Source of the DNA: Symbiodinium natans
Taxonomy: Eukaryota > Sar > Dinophyceae > Suessiales > Symbiodiniaceae
NCBI GenBank assembly: GCA_905221605.1
Contig: CAJNDS010002365.1
Span: forward strand, 1 to 64,000
Length of the DNA: 64,000 bases
Direction: 5' to 3'
Under the pieces are notes generated by a model, which had not been told where the DNA came from, did no database searches, and worked only from the letters and a program-made list of their open reading frames with translations. A program made the position numbers and the translations under genes. Positions 36,052 to 44,579 of this stretch are shown here, one piece after another (positions within the stretch are counted from its first letter, which is position 1; every line of letters begins with the position of its first letter).

Positions 36052-36330
36052 CTAACCATCGACCGAGCTTGGCAACAGGAAATGACTGTTGCTTGTTCCC
36101 GGATGATGGGCTTGGTTCCATTTATGGTTTGGGGCTAGTTTGGGGTCTGCATGTAGCGGTTGGGGTTTACGGTTTAGAGTTGACAGGGTCTCCCTCTGCT
36201 CGCGGCAATCACCCACGACGAGGTTCACCTGAGCGGCAACTAAAGCATGGTCAAAAGAAGAGTTTATCGAAACTTCCATCATACAGTCACTTCCACCAAG
36301 CCCATCCAAGCCCAATTTACGACCCTTCAA
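36052..36330 (-). CDS. Candidate exon, unknown protein
   Basis: Minus-strand frame containing MEVSINSSFDHALVAAQVNL and VVGDCREQRETLST, protein-like composition, then a low-complexity tail that is probably intron. Boundaries not resolved. A frame just upstream (36355-36732: LVRLEAYRELQEEE and others) may belong to the same gene. Confidence 0.28.
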   Translation of the reverse strand: MKGRKLGLDGLGGSDCMMEVSINSSFDHALVAAQVNLVVGDCREQRETLSTLNRKPQPLHADPKLAPNHKWNQAHHPGTSNSHFLLPSSVDG

Positions 36331-36860
36331 GTCAGCACTAGAAAGACCAGTGCATCAAGTCATCGAATTGCAAAAGCCAACGAAGACTTGAGAGATTTGC
36401 ATCAAAAAAGACAAATACCACAAAACCAGCGAACTGCTGGGTCCGTTTTCTTCCTCTTGCAATTCACGGTAGGCTTCAAGTCGCACGAGCTGCCCACCTC
36501 CCGACGGCGAAGGCGAAGGCGTAGTCACGAACCTTGTAGGGCAACAACTCTTGCTACTAGTAGATCTCTTCTGAGAAAACAACAAACTTTCTGAGACTTT
36601 AAGGGCAAAGGCACATCGTGTATTAACCTCGTGATCGCAGCTCGGGTCCGCACGTCTCTCGAGCCTGAAGCTGGGAGAACAGAGGTCGCTGAGCATGAAG
36701 TGGCATAAGAAGTGCATCACATCATATCGCATCGAGCATTTTCTTCCGAGAAGCTTAGGCGCCGGCGTAAAGGCTCTCCAAAGTCAAGGATGACGGCTAT
36801 GAGTCGAGAACCTGCGGTTGAAGTTTCATAGGTTTCCATGCTTTCCGCGGGCATGTGTGG

Positions 36861-37132
36861 CTACTTCTTTGTCGCCTTGCCCTCCTGCTTCGTACCTCCT
36901 GCTATCAGACCGTTCACTGCGACCAGCATGTCCCAAATCCCCAATTCGAGTCCAATTTTTATATAGTATTGAAAAAATGCAAAAGCAACACCCGACCCAT
37001 GGGTTCCATCCACAGACGGCATGTTGAAGCGGGGGGGTGCATCCCCGAACGCCCATGTGGTCGCCTGGTTCACGTTTGGAGGTGCAGGATGCGCCGCTTG
37101 ATTCAGCAGCCGATCGTCTTTGAGACCTCTTC
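36861..37132 (-). CDS. Candidate terminal exon, unknown protein
   Basis: Opens after a good acceptor (ATCCCCAACCCGCAG|) and runs ~90 codons to a TAG. Encodes LLNQAAHPAPPNVNQATTWA, FGDAPPRFNMPSVDG, a hydrophobic stretch (GVAFAFFQYYIKIGLELGIW) and a Lys-rich end. Part of the hydrophobic stretch could be an unspliced intron (GTGTTGC...GCAG). No family recognised. Confidence 0.38.
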
Positions 37133-37952
37133 CTGCGGGTTGGGGATATCTTAGGAGCTTCCATCTGCTTTTCTTCTCACACCTGGAACTGCCAGAGCAT
37201 TCATTCGTCCACTATGACGGAACAAACGACCAAGGAACCCTAACGTACGCAAATGCATTCTCACGGTACAGGGGGTGGCTCGGGGCCTGAGACTTGCAAA
37301 GCCAGATGGACGAACTAGGGTTGAGCCTAACCCACAGAATCTCCTCCATGAGAGCATGACTACTCGTCACCCTCAGGACCTACGACCTACAAGTCCAGGT
37401 ACCCTAGGCTACAGCCCTATTAGGGGTACCTCTATAGCACCGTTGAAAACTCATGAACCTCCAAGGAGTGTGCCTTCCTACAAACAAGCCCCTCCCCCAT
37501 GAAGGGGTTAGGGGGTTTAACACCAGAAATAACGATTTCATCTCATGACGTCTTTTGCGTTTTTTCTAGGGTTACTGCCATGTATACCAACCAGAAGCAG
37601 AGACGATGAGGTAAAGCTGCTTGCTACTTTACTTCAGAGGATGGAATGCCACAGATGCGCGCACGGAGGTGGGAAAGTTTGAGACGCTTTTTGCGCTGAG
37701 CCAAGCACTCGATGCACCCTTAGATAGATATCGTTGCTCCAGCAAAAGATGCCTCAGGAGACTCTGTGCACTGGTGTCCTCCTGAATGCAAGGAAAACTG
37801 GAAGGAGGAGTGGAGATGATGTGGCCTTGCATTAAATTGGAGCCATGGGGCGAAATTGTGTTGAAAGACATTCGGGTTAGTGCAGGGCACATCGCATCTC
37901 CCATCCCTCAACCATGGTCCACTAGCTTCAAAAATTCGTCCCCATTCCTATC

Positions 37953-38828
37953 TCAGTCATTCCTGCTGCTGCTCGAAGATTCTTTGACTTCTCTGGTTTG
38001 CTTAGGCATCTCTTCGTACAGTTTCATGGCAAACTTCCTGAAAGGTACACTTTGAATCCACACTACACCTGGGCCTGTGAGGGTTGCAAAGAAGATACCT
38101 TCGCCTCCAAAGAGAGATGTCTTGATGCTACCAACCCGTGCAATATCGAAGTTCACGCTTCCAGAGAAGCCCACCACGCAGCCTGTGTCCACACGCAGCT
38201 GCTCGCCCTCTTTCAGTTCGCGCCGGACTACTGCCCCACAAGCATGGATGAATGCAAGCCCATTGCCCTCCAACTTCTGCAAGAGAAACCCTTCACCACC
38301 AAAGAAGCCGACTGACAACTTTTGTGTGAATCCCACCTGAATGCTTGTTCCCTTGGCAGCACACAGAAAAGCGTGCCGCGAGCACATCATCGAGCCGCCC
38401 ATTGCCCCCAGATCTATACCCACGGTATGGCCAGGGATCGGTGATGAAAAGGCTACCTTGCGAACCTGTTGGCCCGAGTTCTGAATGTGCAGCATAGAGA
38501 TGGAGGTGCCGGCCAAAAGGCGCTTGCCGGCATCTTTGATGTTCTCCCACCAGCTGCCCTCTGGCCTGGATCCATCATTGAATTGGGACTCAAAGGTGAT
38601 GTCGGGCTCCATATAGCAGAGTGAGCCGCTCTCTGCAATGATCTTGTCACCAGGTTTCAGGATGACCTCAACCAGCTGAAGGTCATGGCCAACGACGTTG
38701 AAGTCGAACTTGTTTCCGGTGCATGTTGCTAGGGCTTGGTTGGTCATCTGCGCCAGCTGTGCCGGGTCCGTGATTTCCGGTCCCATCACCATCTCTGGCG
38801 CACTTGGCTCCACCACCACCGGCTTCAT
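37953..38828 (-). CDS. AIM24-family protein (TIGR00266/DUF124)
   Basis: 291 residues with the AIM24 double beta-helix domain. Recognisable: FNVVGHDLQLVEVILKPGDK, IIAESGSLCYME, two GG-rich turns (GFFGGEGFLLQKLEGNG and SLFGGEGIFFATLTGPG) and the closing VVWIQSVPF. The family is named after yeast mitochondrial AIM24 (MICOS-related), but most members across bacteria and protists are of unknown biochemical role. I start at the ATG at 38828; the frame is open to 39020, but the extra part reads like intron or leader and holds an AG acceptor (GGAGACAGCAG|GGATATG) four bases before the ATG, a plausible cis- or spliced-leader acceptor. The C-terminus is Ser/Glu-rich. Confidence 0.85.
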   Translation of the reverse strand: MKPVVVEPSAPEMVMGPEITDPAQLAQMTNQALATCTGNKFDFNVVGHDLQLVEVILKPGDKIIAESGSLCYMEPDITFESQFNDGSRPEGSWWENIKDAGKRLLAGTSISMLHIQNSGQQVRKVAFSSPIPGHTVGIDLGAMGGSMMCSRHAFLCAAKGTSIQVGFTQKLSVGFFGGEGFLLQKLEGNGLAFIHACGAVVRRELKEGEQLRVDTGCVVGFSGSVNFDIARVGSIKTSLFGGEGIFFATLTGPGVVWIQSVPFRKFAMKLYEEMPKQTREVKESSSSSRND

Positions 38829-39044
38829 ATCCCTGCTGTCTCCGGGGATGAAACAGCAAAGCTGCAGCAAATGCAAAGAGTCCCTGAGCCAAGAAATGAG
38901 GGAGACGTTTTTGAGGCAGCTAAGCAATCCGGCACCGCAATGGTCGTGCTCAGTGCGAAAGAGCGCGCCTGCAGGTGCGACTTCCCGGGCAAGCCAGATC
39001 TCCTGCTTAAGCAGCACCACATGGGTTTGTACTTTAATGGGGAG

Positions 39045-39175
39045 TCTCGCGACAGGTGTTGGGGTCGGGGTATGTTCCGTGGGTATGTTTCGGGGGTATG
39101 TTTCGCAGCTTCATGAGCTACTTTACCTGCAATTTCGGGGGTATGTTTGGGTATGTTACGGGACCCGAGGAGGGG
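39045..39175. repeat. GGGTATGTTTCGG degenerate repeat upstream of AIM24
   Basis: Five copies of a GGGTATGTT(T/C)CGGG-like word in ~130 bases (coding strand: AACATACCCC), 220-350 bases upstream of the AIM24 start. Could be regulatory or simply a microsatellite. Confidence 0.5.
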
Positions 39176-39916
39176 GGTTGCTGCAGTAAGCCACCTTTGT
39201 GGCCGCTTAGACCAGGTGCCCACCCTCTCTGGCATCAAGCCGTGGCTGTGGGGGACGTTGCCCTAGGTGTAGCCTTCGGGCATGGAAATCTTCCGGACCG
39301 CACAACAGCCGTGAAACCGTTCCCTCCGAAACAAAGCCCTGAACCTCGGAGCAACCCTACCTGAAGGTTCATGAGTAGTAAGCAGGGTAACATCACCACT
39401 TAGAACTATAGTTACCCTACTTACTTTTTGTACCCTAAACCCTAACCCTACCTGGACCTAAACCCTTCTTACAAGGGTCCACGAGCCTCCAAGTAAAGCC
39501 TCAAGACTAAGCCCATGACAGGGCTTCTTGGTGTTGACACATTCGACAATGGTTACCCCCCTCGAGCCCAAACCTCAAGCCCGACCCCGAAATCGCAAAT
39601 CTTAAACACTTGAACCCTGAACCGTAAACCCTGAACCTCAAATCATAAACCCAAAGCCCTAGGAGGGTTTAGAGGTTTGGGGTTTAGGGACATGCCCCGC
39701 CGAAAGCCCATAACCGAATGTATCCTTCTCATCGTCAGGGAGGCGACTCAGGTGAAGTAAGGACAGGGCCAGCTGCCAGTGTGAAGCTTCCTGGCTGTGT
39801 CATCTACGGTTTGAAAGCTGAAAGGTTTAAGTGGGTCCCGGTTTAGGGTGTAAGTGGGGCGTTACAGGGTTTGAGTGTATTCATGTGTTTCAGGAAGGGT
39901 GTACGGTTTCAAAGTT
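39176..39916. other. Spacer with telomere-like words and an inverted repeat
   Basis: Holds the inverted repeat at 39377-39425, CCCTAA words at 39430-39470 and decayed ones at 39600-39690. No gene is seen. Confidence 0.4.
39377..39425. repeat. Short inverted repeat related to 28798-28892
   Basis: Arms agtaagcagggtaac (39377-39391) and gttaccctacttact (39411-39425) pair with one mismatch. The core and the loop word actatagttacc are shared with the repeat at 28798-28892, so this is a dispersed family. Confidence 0.6.
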
Positions 39917-40143
39917 TCAAGGGAGTTCTGACTCCATGACCGTAAGTCCAGGATTTGGGGCTTGCTCTACGCTGCCCAAGGTGTTGGCTTTACGGGGTGT
40001 GTCGGGTTTTCGCAGTCTAGGGGATTCGGTGTTCTTGAATTGTTTACTAGGGCTTTCAAAGGATTTCAGAAGCAAGACCGTCAAGGCTGCTAACATTATC
40101 AGCATGGTGCAGGAGATGAGCTTCGACCGGCCAAACGCAAAAC
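39917..40143 (-). CDS. Duplicated alternative 3' exon of the membrane-protein gene
   Basis: After a near-ideal acceptor (CTTCATTCCTCAG|G) the frame reads FAFGRSKLISCTMLIMLAAL then TVLLLKSFESPSKQF and ends at a stop. It aligns with the C-terminus of the gene next to it (NFGLLVFHALLMMLAALTFFLLK) at both protein and DNA level (gtcaaggc.gctaacat.at.agca). It is therefore a tandem copy of the last exon, usable as an alternative terminal exon or a decaying duplicate. Confidence 0.45.
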
Positions 40144-40279
40144 CTGAGGAATGAAGGGAGACTCCTCCAAGAGTAAGATCCCTGAAGACTTTCTGCGTTG
40201 CCAGATGGTAACTAAACGGTGCCTTGCAATGCTGTGCATAAGATGCTGCGAGACTTCCTGCCCGCAAGGATACATGCAA

Positions 40280-41605
40280 CTAGAGAAGTTCAGGACACTT
40301 GTGGTCCACTTTCAGAAGGAAGAAGGTCAAGGCCGCTAACATCATGAGCAAGGCGTGAAAGACTAAAAGGCCAAAGTTGAAGGCGTTTGGCGCCGTGGCC
40401 ATTCCATCCTTGAAGGCACCATGGCTGATGATCCACACGACCGTCAGAAGCAAGACGAGCTGCCACGCACAAATTGCCGGAGACTGTAGCAGCTGAGACA
40501 GGTCACAACGGTGAACTACGGTGAAATGGACCCCTAGCCCGAAGGCAAACATGAAGGCGTAGAACTGGGCATCTACCATTCTGAGGTCTGCATCGGAACC
40601 TCCTAGCAGCAAGCGGAAAGAGTAGATGGAGTTGCAAACGGACACAACGAAGAGCACCTTCCATGCTTGAAAGGTTCTGTCTACGTCCAGTGCCGAAACG
40701 CTGCTACGCCACCAGTACACGACGGGCAAAGCCATGTCAAAGACCGAGTCTATGAGAATCCACAAGAGTGCAAGAAGCACAGACACGGCAGCACCCCCGA
40801 TGTCGTCTTCCAAAGCCACTTCGCCAACGGCCTGAGCCAGGTGCAAGCATGGATATATGTAGTGCATGAACACCCGCTCCACCGCAGGCCAGTGCAGTGA
40901 CAGCTTCGCAACGCAGCTTGTGGCGCACAGCTCCAAAGAAGGTTCTCCCTCGGCTCTGCAGAACGTCGCCCAGCAATAAGCGGCCCAAGCCGGTGCTACG
41001 GTGCATCGCGAGGTACATTGTACGCGGCAGCTTCCATGGAACCAGGATGCGAGCATAACTAGGTGGGTGACCACACAGCCGGCCCAGATGCAGGGTAAGT
41101 AGAAAAGACGAAAGACTGATGCGTCATGCTCAGCAGCAGTAGGTTCCAGTGGCTCATGCACGGTGAGCAGGACGTCATACTCCTGAGCATGTCCCAGGAT
41201 GGTGTTTGTGTGCAGATCTCCCACCTGTGCCGCTGAAGTCTTCAGAAGAGTAGAGCGGAAGTCTCCTCGATACTCTGTCCACGGACGAACCTGGCCTCCA
41301 GACATTTTGCGCACATACTGGGCAGCATCCACACATGCATCTTGCAGAAATACCACATCCGTGTCCAAGGATCGCAACAATCCAGCTGTGCAGCTGCACT
41401 CGTCAAATACGAGCCGACCCGGATCGCAGCCCCACAAGATCGCAAAGTCCACTTCAGACTTGGACAGTTGCTTCAGCAAGCGCCGTTTTCCTGGTCCAGG
41501 TGGCATCCGAGCTTTACTGCATCTTGTGCCACTGTCAGTGGGACCTCTTGGATTGGTGATCCGGAAATGCTCCTCGAAGGCACATCCCGTGAAATTCCAT
41601 TCAAA
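40280..41605 (-). CDS. Multi-pass membrane protein, unknown function
   Basis: Open from just after a TAA at ~41606 to the stop at 40280. The ATG at 41506 gives 408 residues, but protein-like sequence continues upstream of it (FEEHFRITNPRGPTDSG), so the true start or an upstream exon is unresolved. A soluble N-terminal ~150 residues (AILWGCDPGRLVFDECSCTA, SLDTDVVFLQDACVDAAQYV) precedes six or seven hydrophobic segments, including VSVLLALLWILIDSVFDMAL, WKVLFVVSVCNSIYSFRLLL, FYAFMFAFGLGVHFTVV, WQLVLLLTVVWIISHGAF and FHALLMMLAALTFFLLK. Charged loops between them fit an integral membrane protein. I do not recognise the family. A donor (CTGAAA|GTGGAC) near the end would splice out the stop. Confidence 0.6.
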   Translation of the reverse strand, partial: FEWNFTGCAFEEHFRITNPRGPTDSGTRCSKARMPPGPGKRRLLKQLSKSEVDFAILWGCDPGRLVFDECSCTAGLLRSLDTDVVFLQDACVDAAQYVRKMSGGQVRPWTEYRGDFRSTLLKTSAAQVGDLHTNTILGHAQEYDVLLTVHEPLEPTAAEHDASVFRLFYLPCIWAGCVVTHLVMLASWFHGSCRVQCTSRCTVAPAWAAYCWATFCRAEGEPSLELCATSCVAKLSLHWPAVERVFMHYIYPCLHLAQAVGEVALEDDIGGAAVSVLLALLWILIDSVFDMALPVVYWWRSSVSALDVDRTFQAWKVLFVVSVCNSIYSFRLLLGGSDADLRMVDAQFYAFMFAFGLGVHFTVVHRCDLSQLLQSPAICAWQLVLLLTVVWIISHGAFKDGMATAPNAFNFGLLVFHALLMMLAALTFFLLKVDHKCPELL

Positions 41606-42531
41606 TTAAGGATAACAAAATCAAAGCCCAGGGATGAACAAATCAAACAGGGATCCATGCATCAAAGCGCTACAGGGTCTTGGCTCGCAAGGGCAGCAAA
41701 TTTTGCAAGTTACAGCATCACTGCCTATCCGGAGGCTCCACAGTCTGTACCGCAAAGCATTTCTGCCTCCTCGCAACCTTTTTCGAAGGCTCTAAACACT
41801 CTGGAACACAGTATTCTTGCCTCTTAGCGAGCTCTTCACAAGCTGCAAAAACGGCAACGTACAGCATTTCAGCGAAGTTGCAAGCTGCAAATACTTTAAC
41901 TTGCAGCATGTCTGCCTGTTTTCAGTCTTCAAATACGACAAACTATGGCTTGGCCTGTGGCGTGTTTGAAAACATGGTTTGGTTTGGTTTTTCCAGGCCT
42001 GAGGCCATCATGCTCGGTGATGAAGACATATGGATTGTTCTGGGCCCGGCGTTGCCATCTTGGATGGGCCAATGTGCTCGGCAAAAAAGTCATGGTTCCT
42101 TCCCTCCATCCTATTTGGCTGGACCTTGTTGAGGCTAGGGCTGCACGGACACTGTTGCAAATAAGGGGTTTGCCGCATTTTCAGCCTCTGACTTGGCAGA
42201 AATGCAACCCTCAGACTGGTAAGAACTGCTGTAACCTGCAAATAGGCAGGAACCTCGAAATTAACCGTATATGGTGTAATTTACAGTTTTACAGCTTCGG
42301 GACACCCTGTAGAGTTAGGCCCTCCTTGTTGCCTCCCTTACTTCCCTTCCTTCTCTGTCTCCCTTGGCTCTGTTTTTGTTTTCCTTGCCTGTCTTTCTTC
42401 TAGCGGGATCCTGATTTAATTTGTTTGATACCCGTTTGATGCTTGTTGATCATTCTTTGTTCTTCTGATCTCTATCCCCGTCTCCTGTATCAGGCTGAAG
42501 CGAATCTGTGCCATTAACTTGGGGCAGTTCT
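41606..42531. other. Spacer between the membrane-protein and caspase-like genes
   Basis: Mostly featureless apart from the degenerate tandem repeat at 41705-41945 and a C/T-rich segment at ~42320-42400. No gene called. Confidence 0.4.
41705..41945 (+). repeat. Degenerate ~48-bp tandem repeat
   Basis: Five diverged copies recognisable by cagcattTCTGCC-like words near 41712, 41755, 41806, 41859 and 41903, with 41-54 bp spacing. The plus-strand translation shows a 15-16 residue period (AKTATYSISAKL, ANTLTCSMSACF), but the strand opposes all genes, so I treat it as a DNA repeat. Confidence 0.45.
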
Positions 42532-42555
42532 CTAATCCCTCTCCTGGTGCCACAC

Positions 42556-42773
42556 TTCGTTGTCATCATCCAAGCGGCAGCAATCCAGAATCAGCCACAC
42601 CTTTAGTCCTCGGCACTTGCGCTTGTCCACGAGAATCCGGTTCATCTCTTGCAACAGCAAGTCGTCCAGCAGCACTAGCGACTTGTCATCATCGGGGCCC
42701 TTGGAGTCACATCCTGCAATTAGAGGAAGGATGCCGTCCTTGTTGCTGAGCCCATGCGTGAGGATGGCGCACA
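42556..42773 (-). CDS. Caspase-like (peptidase C14) exon with catalytic His and Cys
   Basis: Acceptor GATTCTTGCAG|TG (phase 1). Encodes VCAILTHGLSNKDGILPLIA, GCDSKGPDDDKSLVLLDDLL and RGLKVWLILDCCR. The LTHG histidine and LILDCCR cysteine are the catalytic dyad of the caspase/metacaspase p20 fold, at the usual ~60-residue spacing. It probably ends at the donor AACGAA|GTGTGG; the TAG at 42532 is then intronic. Clan CD peptidases cleave after Asp or Arg/Lys; the specificity cannot be told. Downstream p10-type exons were not found. Confidence 0.65.
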
Positions 42774-42821
42774 CTGCAAGAATCTCCTCAGGGTTAGCAG
42801 GCGGATCAGGCCACTATGTCA

Positions 42822-42874
42822 CTAAACCCTAAACCCTAAACCCTAAACCCTAAAATCTAAACCCTAAACCCTAT
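42822..42874 (-). repeat. Telomere-type repeat array inside an intron
   Basis: Seven consecutive CCCTAAA units, one of them ATCTAAA, i.e. TTTAGGG on the gene's coding strand. It sits between two caspase-like exons, so this telomere-type array is intronic. Confidence 0.8.
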
Positions 42875-42883
42875 TGACAGTTG

Positions 42884-43045
42884 CAGGAGGCAGGGCTGAT
42901 GGGGCCCATTTCTGAATCTCCTTGTCGTCGCTGAAAGATGTCACGGTCTCTTCCACGCGGGCCACGAACTCTAGGACCTGCTCACGGATTCCCTGTGCTG
43001 TCAAAGACTTTTCGCGAGGCGGTCGTACATTCGCGCAGCCCAAGC
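42884..43045 (-). CDS. Caspase-like exon, region before the catalytic His
   Basis: From acceptor CTGACTTAG|GC (phase 1) the frame reads LGCANVRPPREKSLTAQGIR, EQVLEFVARVEETVTSFSDD and a tail of doubtful exon status. GIREQVLEFVARV matches the helix that precedes the strand carrying the catalytic His in C14 peptidases. The donor is not resolved; the telomere-like array follows directly. Confidence 0.5.
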
Positions 43046-43125
43046 CTAAGTCAGGTGCATCATGAGGGACAAGGTAAGGCAAGCTCCTTGGACTTATACA
43101 CTCCGAGGGAATCTCTCAAGAACCA

Positions 43126-43249
43126 GCCACGATAAACAAAGTCGAGAATCGGCGAAAACGATGTGCCAAGCCAGCGGCTGTGCCACTGACTTGGGGCAAC
43201 GGGCCCCAGCCGGACCCTCCGAATGAGGACACGCCAAGGACCAGGGCCT
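43126..43249 (-). CDS. Caspase-like exon, N-terminal p20 strand
   Basis: Acceptor CCTCACTTTGCAG| then EALVLGVSSFGGSGWGPLPQ, VSGTAAGLAHRFRRFSTLFI. This is the first strand and helix of the caspase p20 fold (typical ALVIG..Y...G.L....DA..LA..F). A phase-1 donor GTGGCTG|GTTCTT fits the phase-1 acceptor of the next exon at 43045. The conserved Asp of the DA motif is replaced (GTAAG), which may affect the fold or reflect my boundary choice. Confidence 0.5.
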
Positions 43250-44141
43250 CTGCAAAGTGAGGAACTTCCCCATGCCGCCGCATCGAAGCCACTACATTTG
43301 GACTTGAGCCTCTTGCCGCAGAAGCCGTCTGATCAAGCTCGGGGCTTCAGTAGAGGAGCTCTGTGAGTTGTAGCCAGGTGTAAGGACACCCCCACGATTT
43401 TTTAGGGGCTCAAGGGCCCAACAGAAATACCTCTCAGCGGAGGAAGCACCTGCAAAGGCCCTGGTGCCCTGAACATGAGGATGGAAGGCTCGAACATATC
43501 TGCGATTCTTGGGGGAATCTATATACATCCTTTGCGAGTGGGAGGGGGGGGGATTTTCAGGGCTTGGGATTCTCGCACACACTGGAGAGCTACAAACGTC
43601 GAAGTCTTGGCCTGTTCCCGACTCCGCCGTGGCTCAGTAGCTCCGAAGCTCTTGTGGAGCACACACCTGAGAAGGATTTTGAAGGTGGCCAGCTTCAGTT
43701 CCCAACTTGCCCACGGGCTTGGGGCTTCGGAGGTTTACAGATCTACCGCAGTTCAGGTCCTGGCTAGATGAGACGGACCACGATCGGACAGTTCCGGCCT
43801 CCGCTATGGCACTTGGCCCCCCTTTGGGCCCCCCCCGCCCGAAGGATGTCTCATGGCTCAGGATGTAGGTTCGTCAACTCTCCCGCCAAGCCTTCCCCCC
43901 CCCCCCCCCCTTCCCCCCCGCAAAGATAAGGGCGCCAAGCCTTCCGGCGCACTGCCCGGTCTAAGTCGTGGAGTCCTGGCGCGGCTCTGCAAGATAATGG
44001 CAAGCTCTATACCCCTGAAGCTTAGATCCACAAGCCCCAAACCCTTCTTGCTAGATGCGTTCAGGGACTGGAAATTTTGATGGGGCTTATATAGCCTCTA
44101 GGCAGGCTGCCATGCGAAACTGCGCGCAATCACTTAAAATT
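43250..44141. other. Upstream region of the caspase-like gene
   Basis: Earlier exons of this gene may lie here, but I could not set any. It contains a poly-C tract near 43898-43917 and a G-run at ~43545. No other features. Confidence 0.35.
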
Positions 44142-44232
44142 CTAAAATGGTTCAGGGCCGGTTCGAGCACGTTGTACTGCTTGTCGCTGTTGTTGACATT
44201 GTCGTTGTCGTTGTTGTGGCTGTTGTGGCTGC

Positions 44233-44305
<73 letters not shown>

Positions 44306-44579
44306 GCTGCTCCGCCAGCCCAATATTCGGACATGAAACAGTGACTGCAGTCGCTTCAGTTCCTTGCCTTTGATTACATGGCATGCCGTTGGCTTCATTC
44401 ACTTCGTTCTCTTCACGTGCCACAAACAATGACACGGATGAAGAACGAATGTAGCGATCAGAACCGAGATACTGCAGATGAAAACAGTGAGCGGTGGCCT
44501 GCAAGCTAGTAGAATGACGCTGGGTCTGTGCTAGCCTGGTAGCCACTGCTTGCACTTCCATTTGTGCGTAGACTCTCAT
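44142..44579 (-). CDS. Candidate exon with a polyglutamine tract
   Basis: A 145-codon frame with ~60 residues of ordinary composition (CFHLQYLGSDRYIRSSSVSL, FVAREENEVNEANGM, AVTVSCPNIGLAEQ), then ~25 Gln from a CAA repeat and a Gln/Arg/Pro tail. A good acceptor (CATCTGCAG|T) lies before YLGSDRY. The same repeat gives poly-Asn or poly-Thr in other frames, but the Gln frame is the one whose upstream half looks coding. Function unknown. Confidence 0.35.
44231..44307. repeat. (GTT)n microsatellite
   Basis: About 25 nearly uninterrupted GTT triplets (CAA on the minus strand), flanked by decaying GTT/GCT variants. Confidence 0.9.

Noticed and set aside
37998-38340. Plus-strand frames opposite the AIM24 gene
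   Set aside because: Antisense shadows of a well-recognised minus-strand protein.
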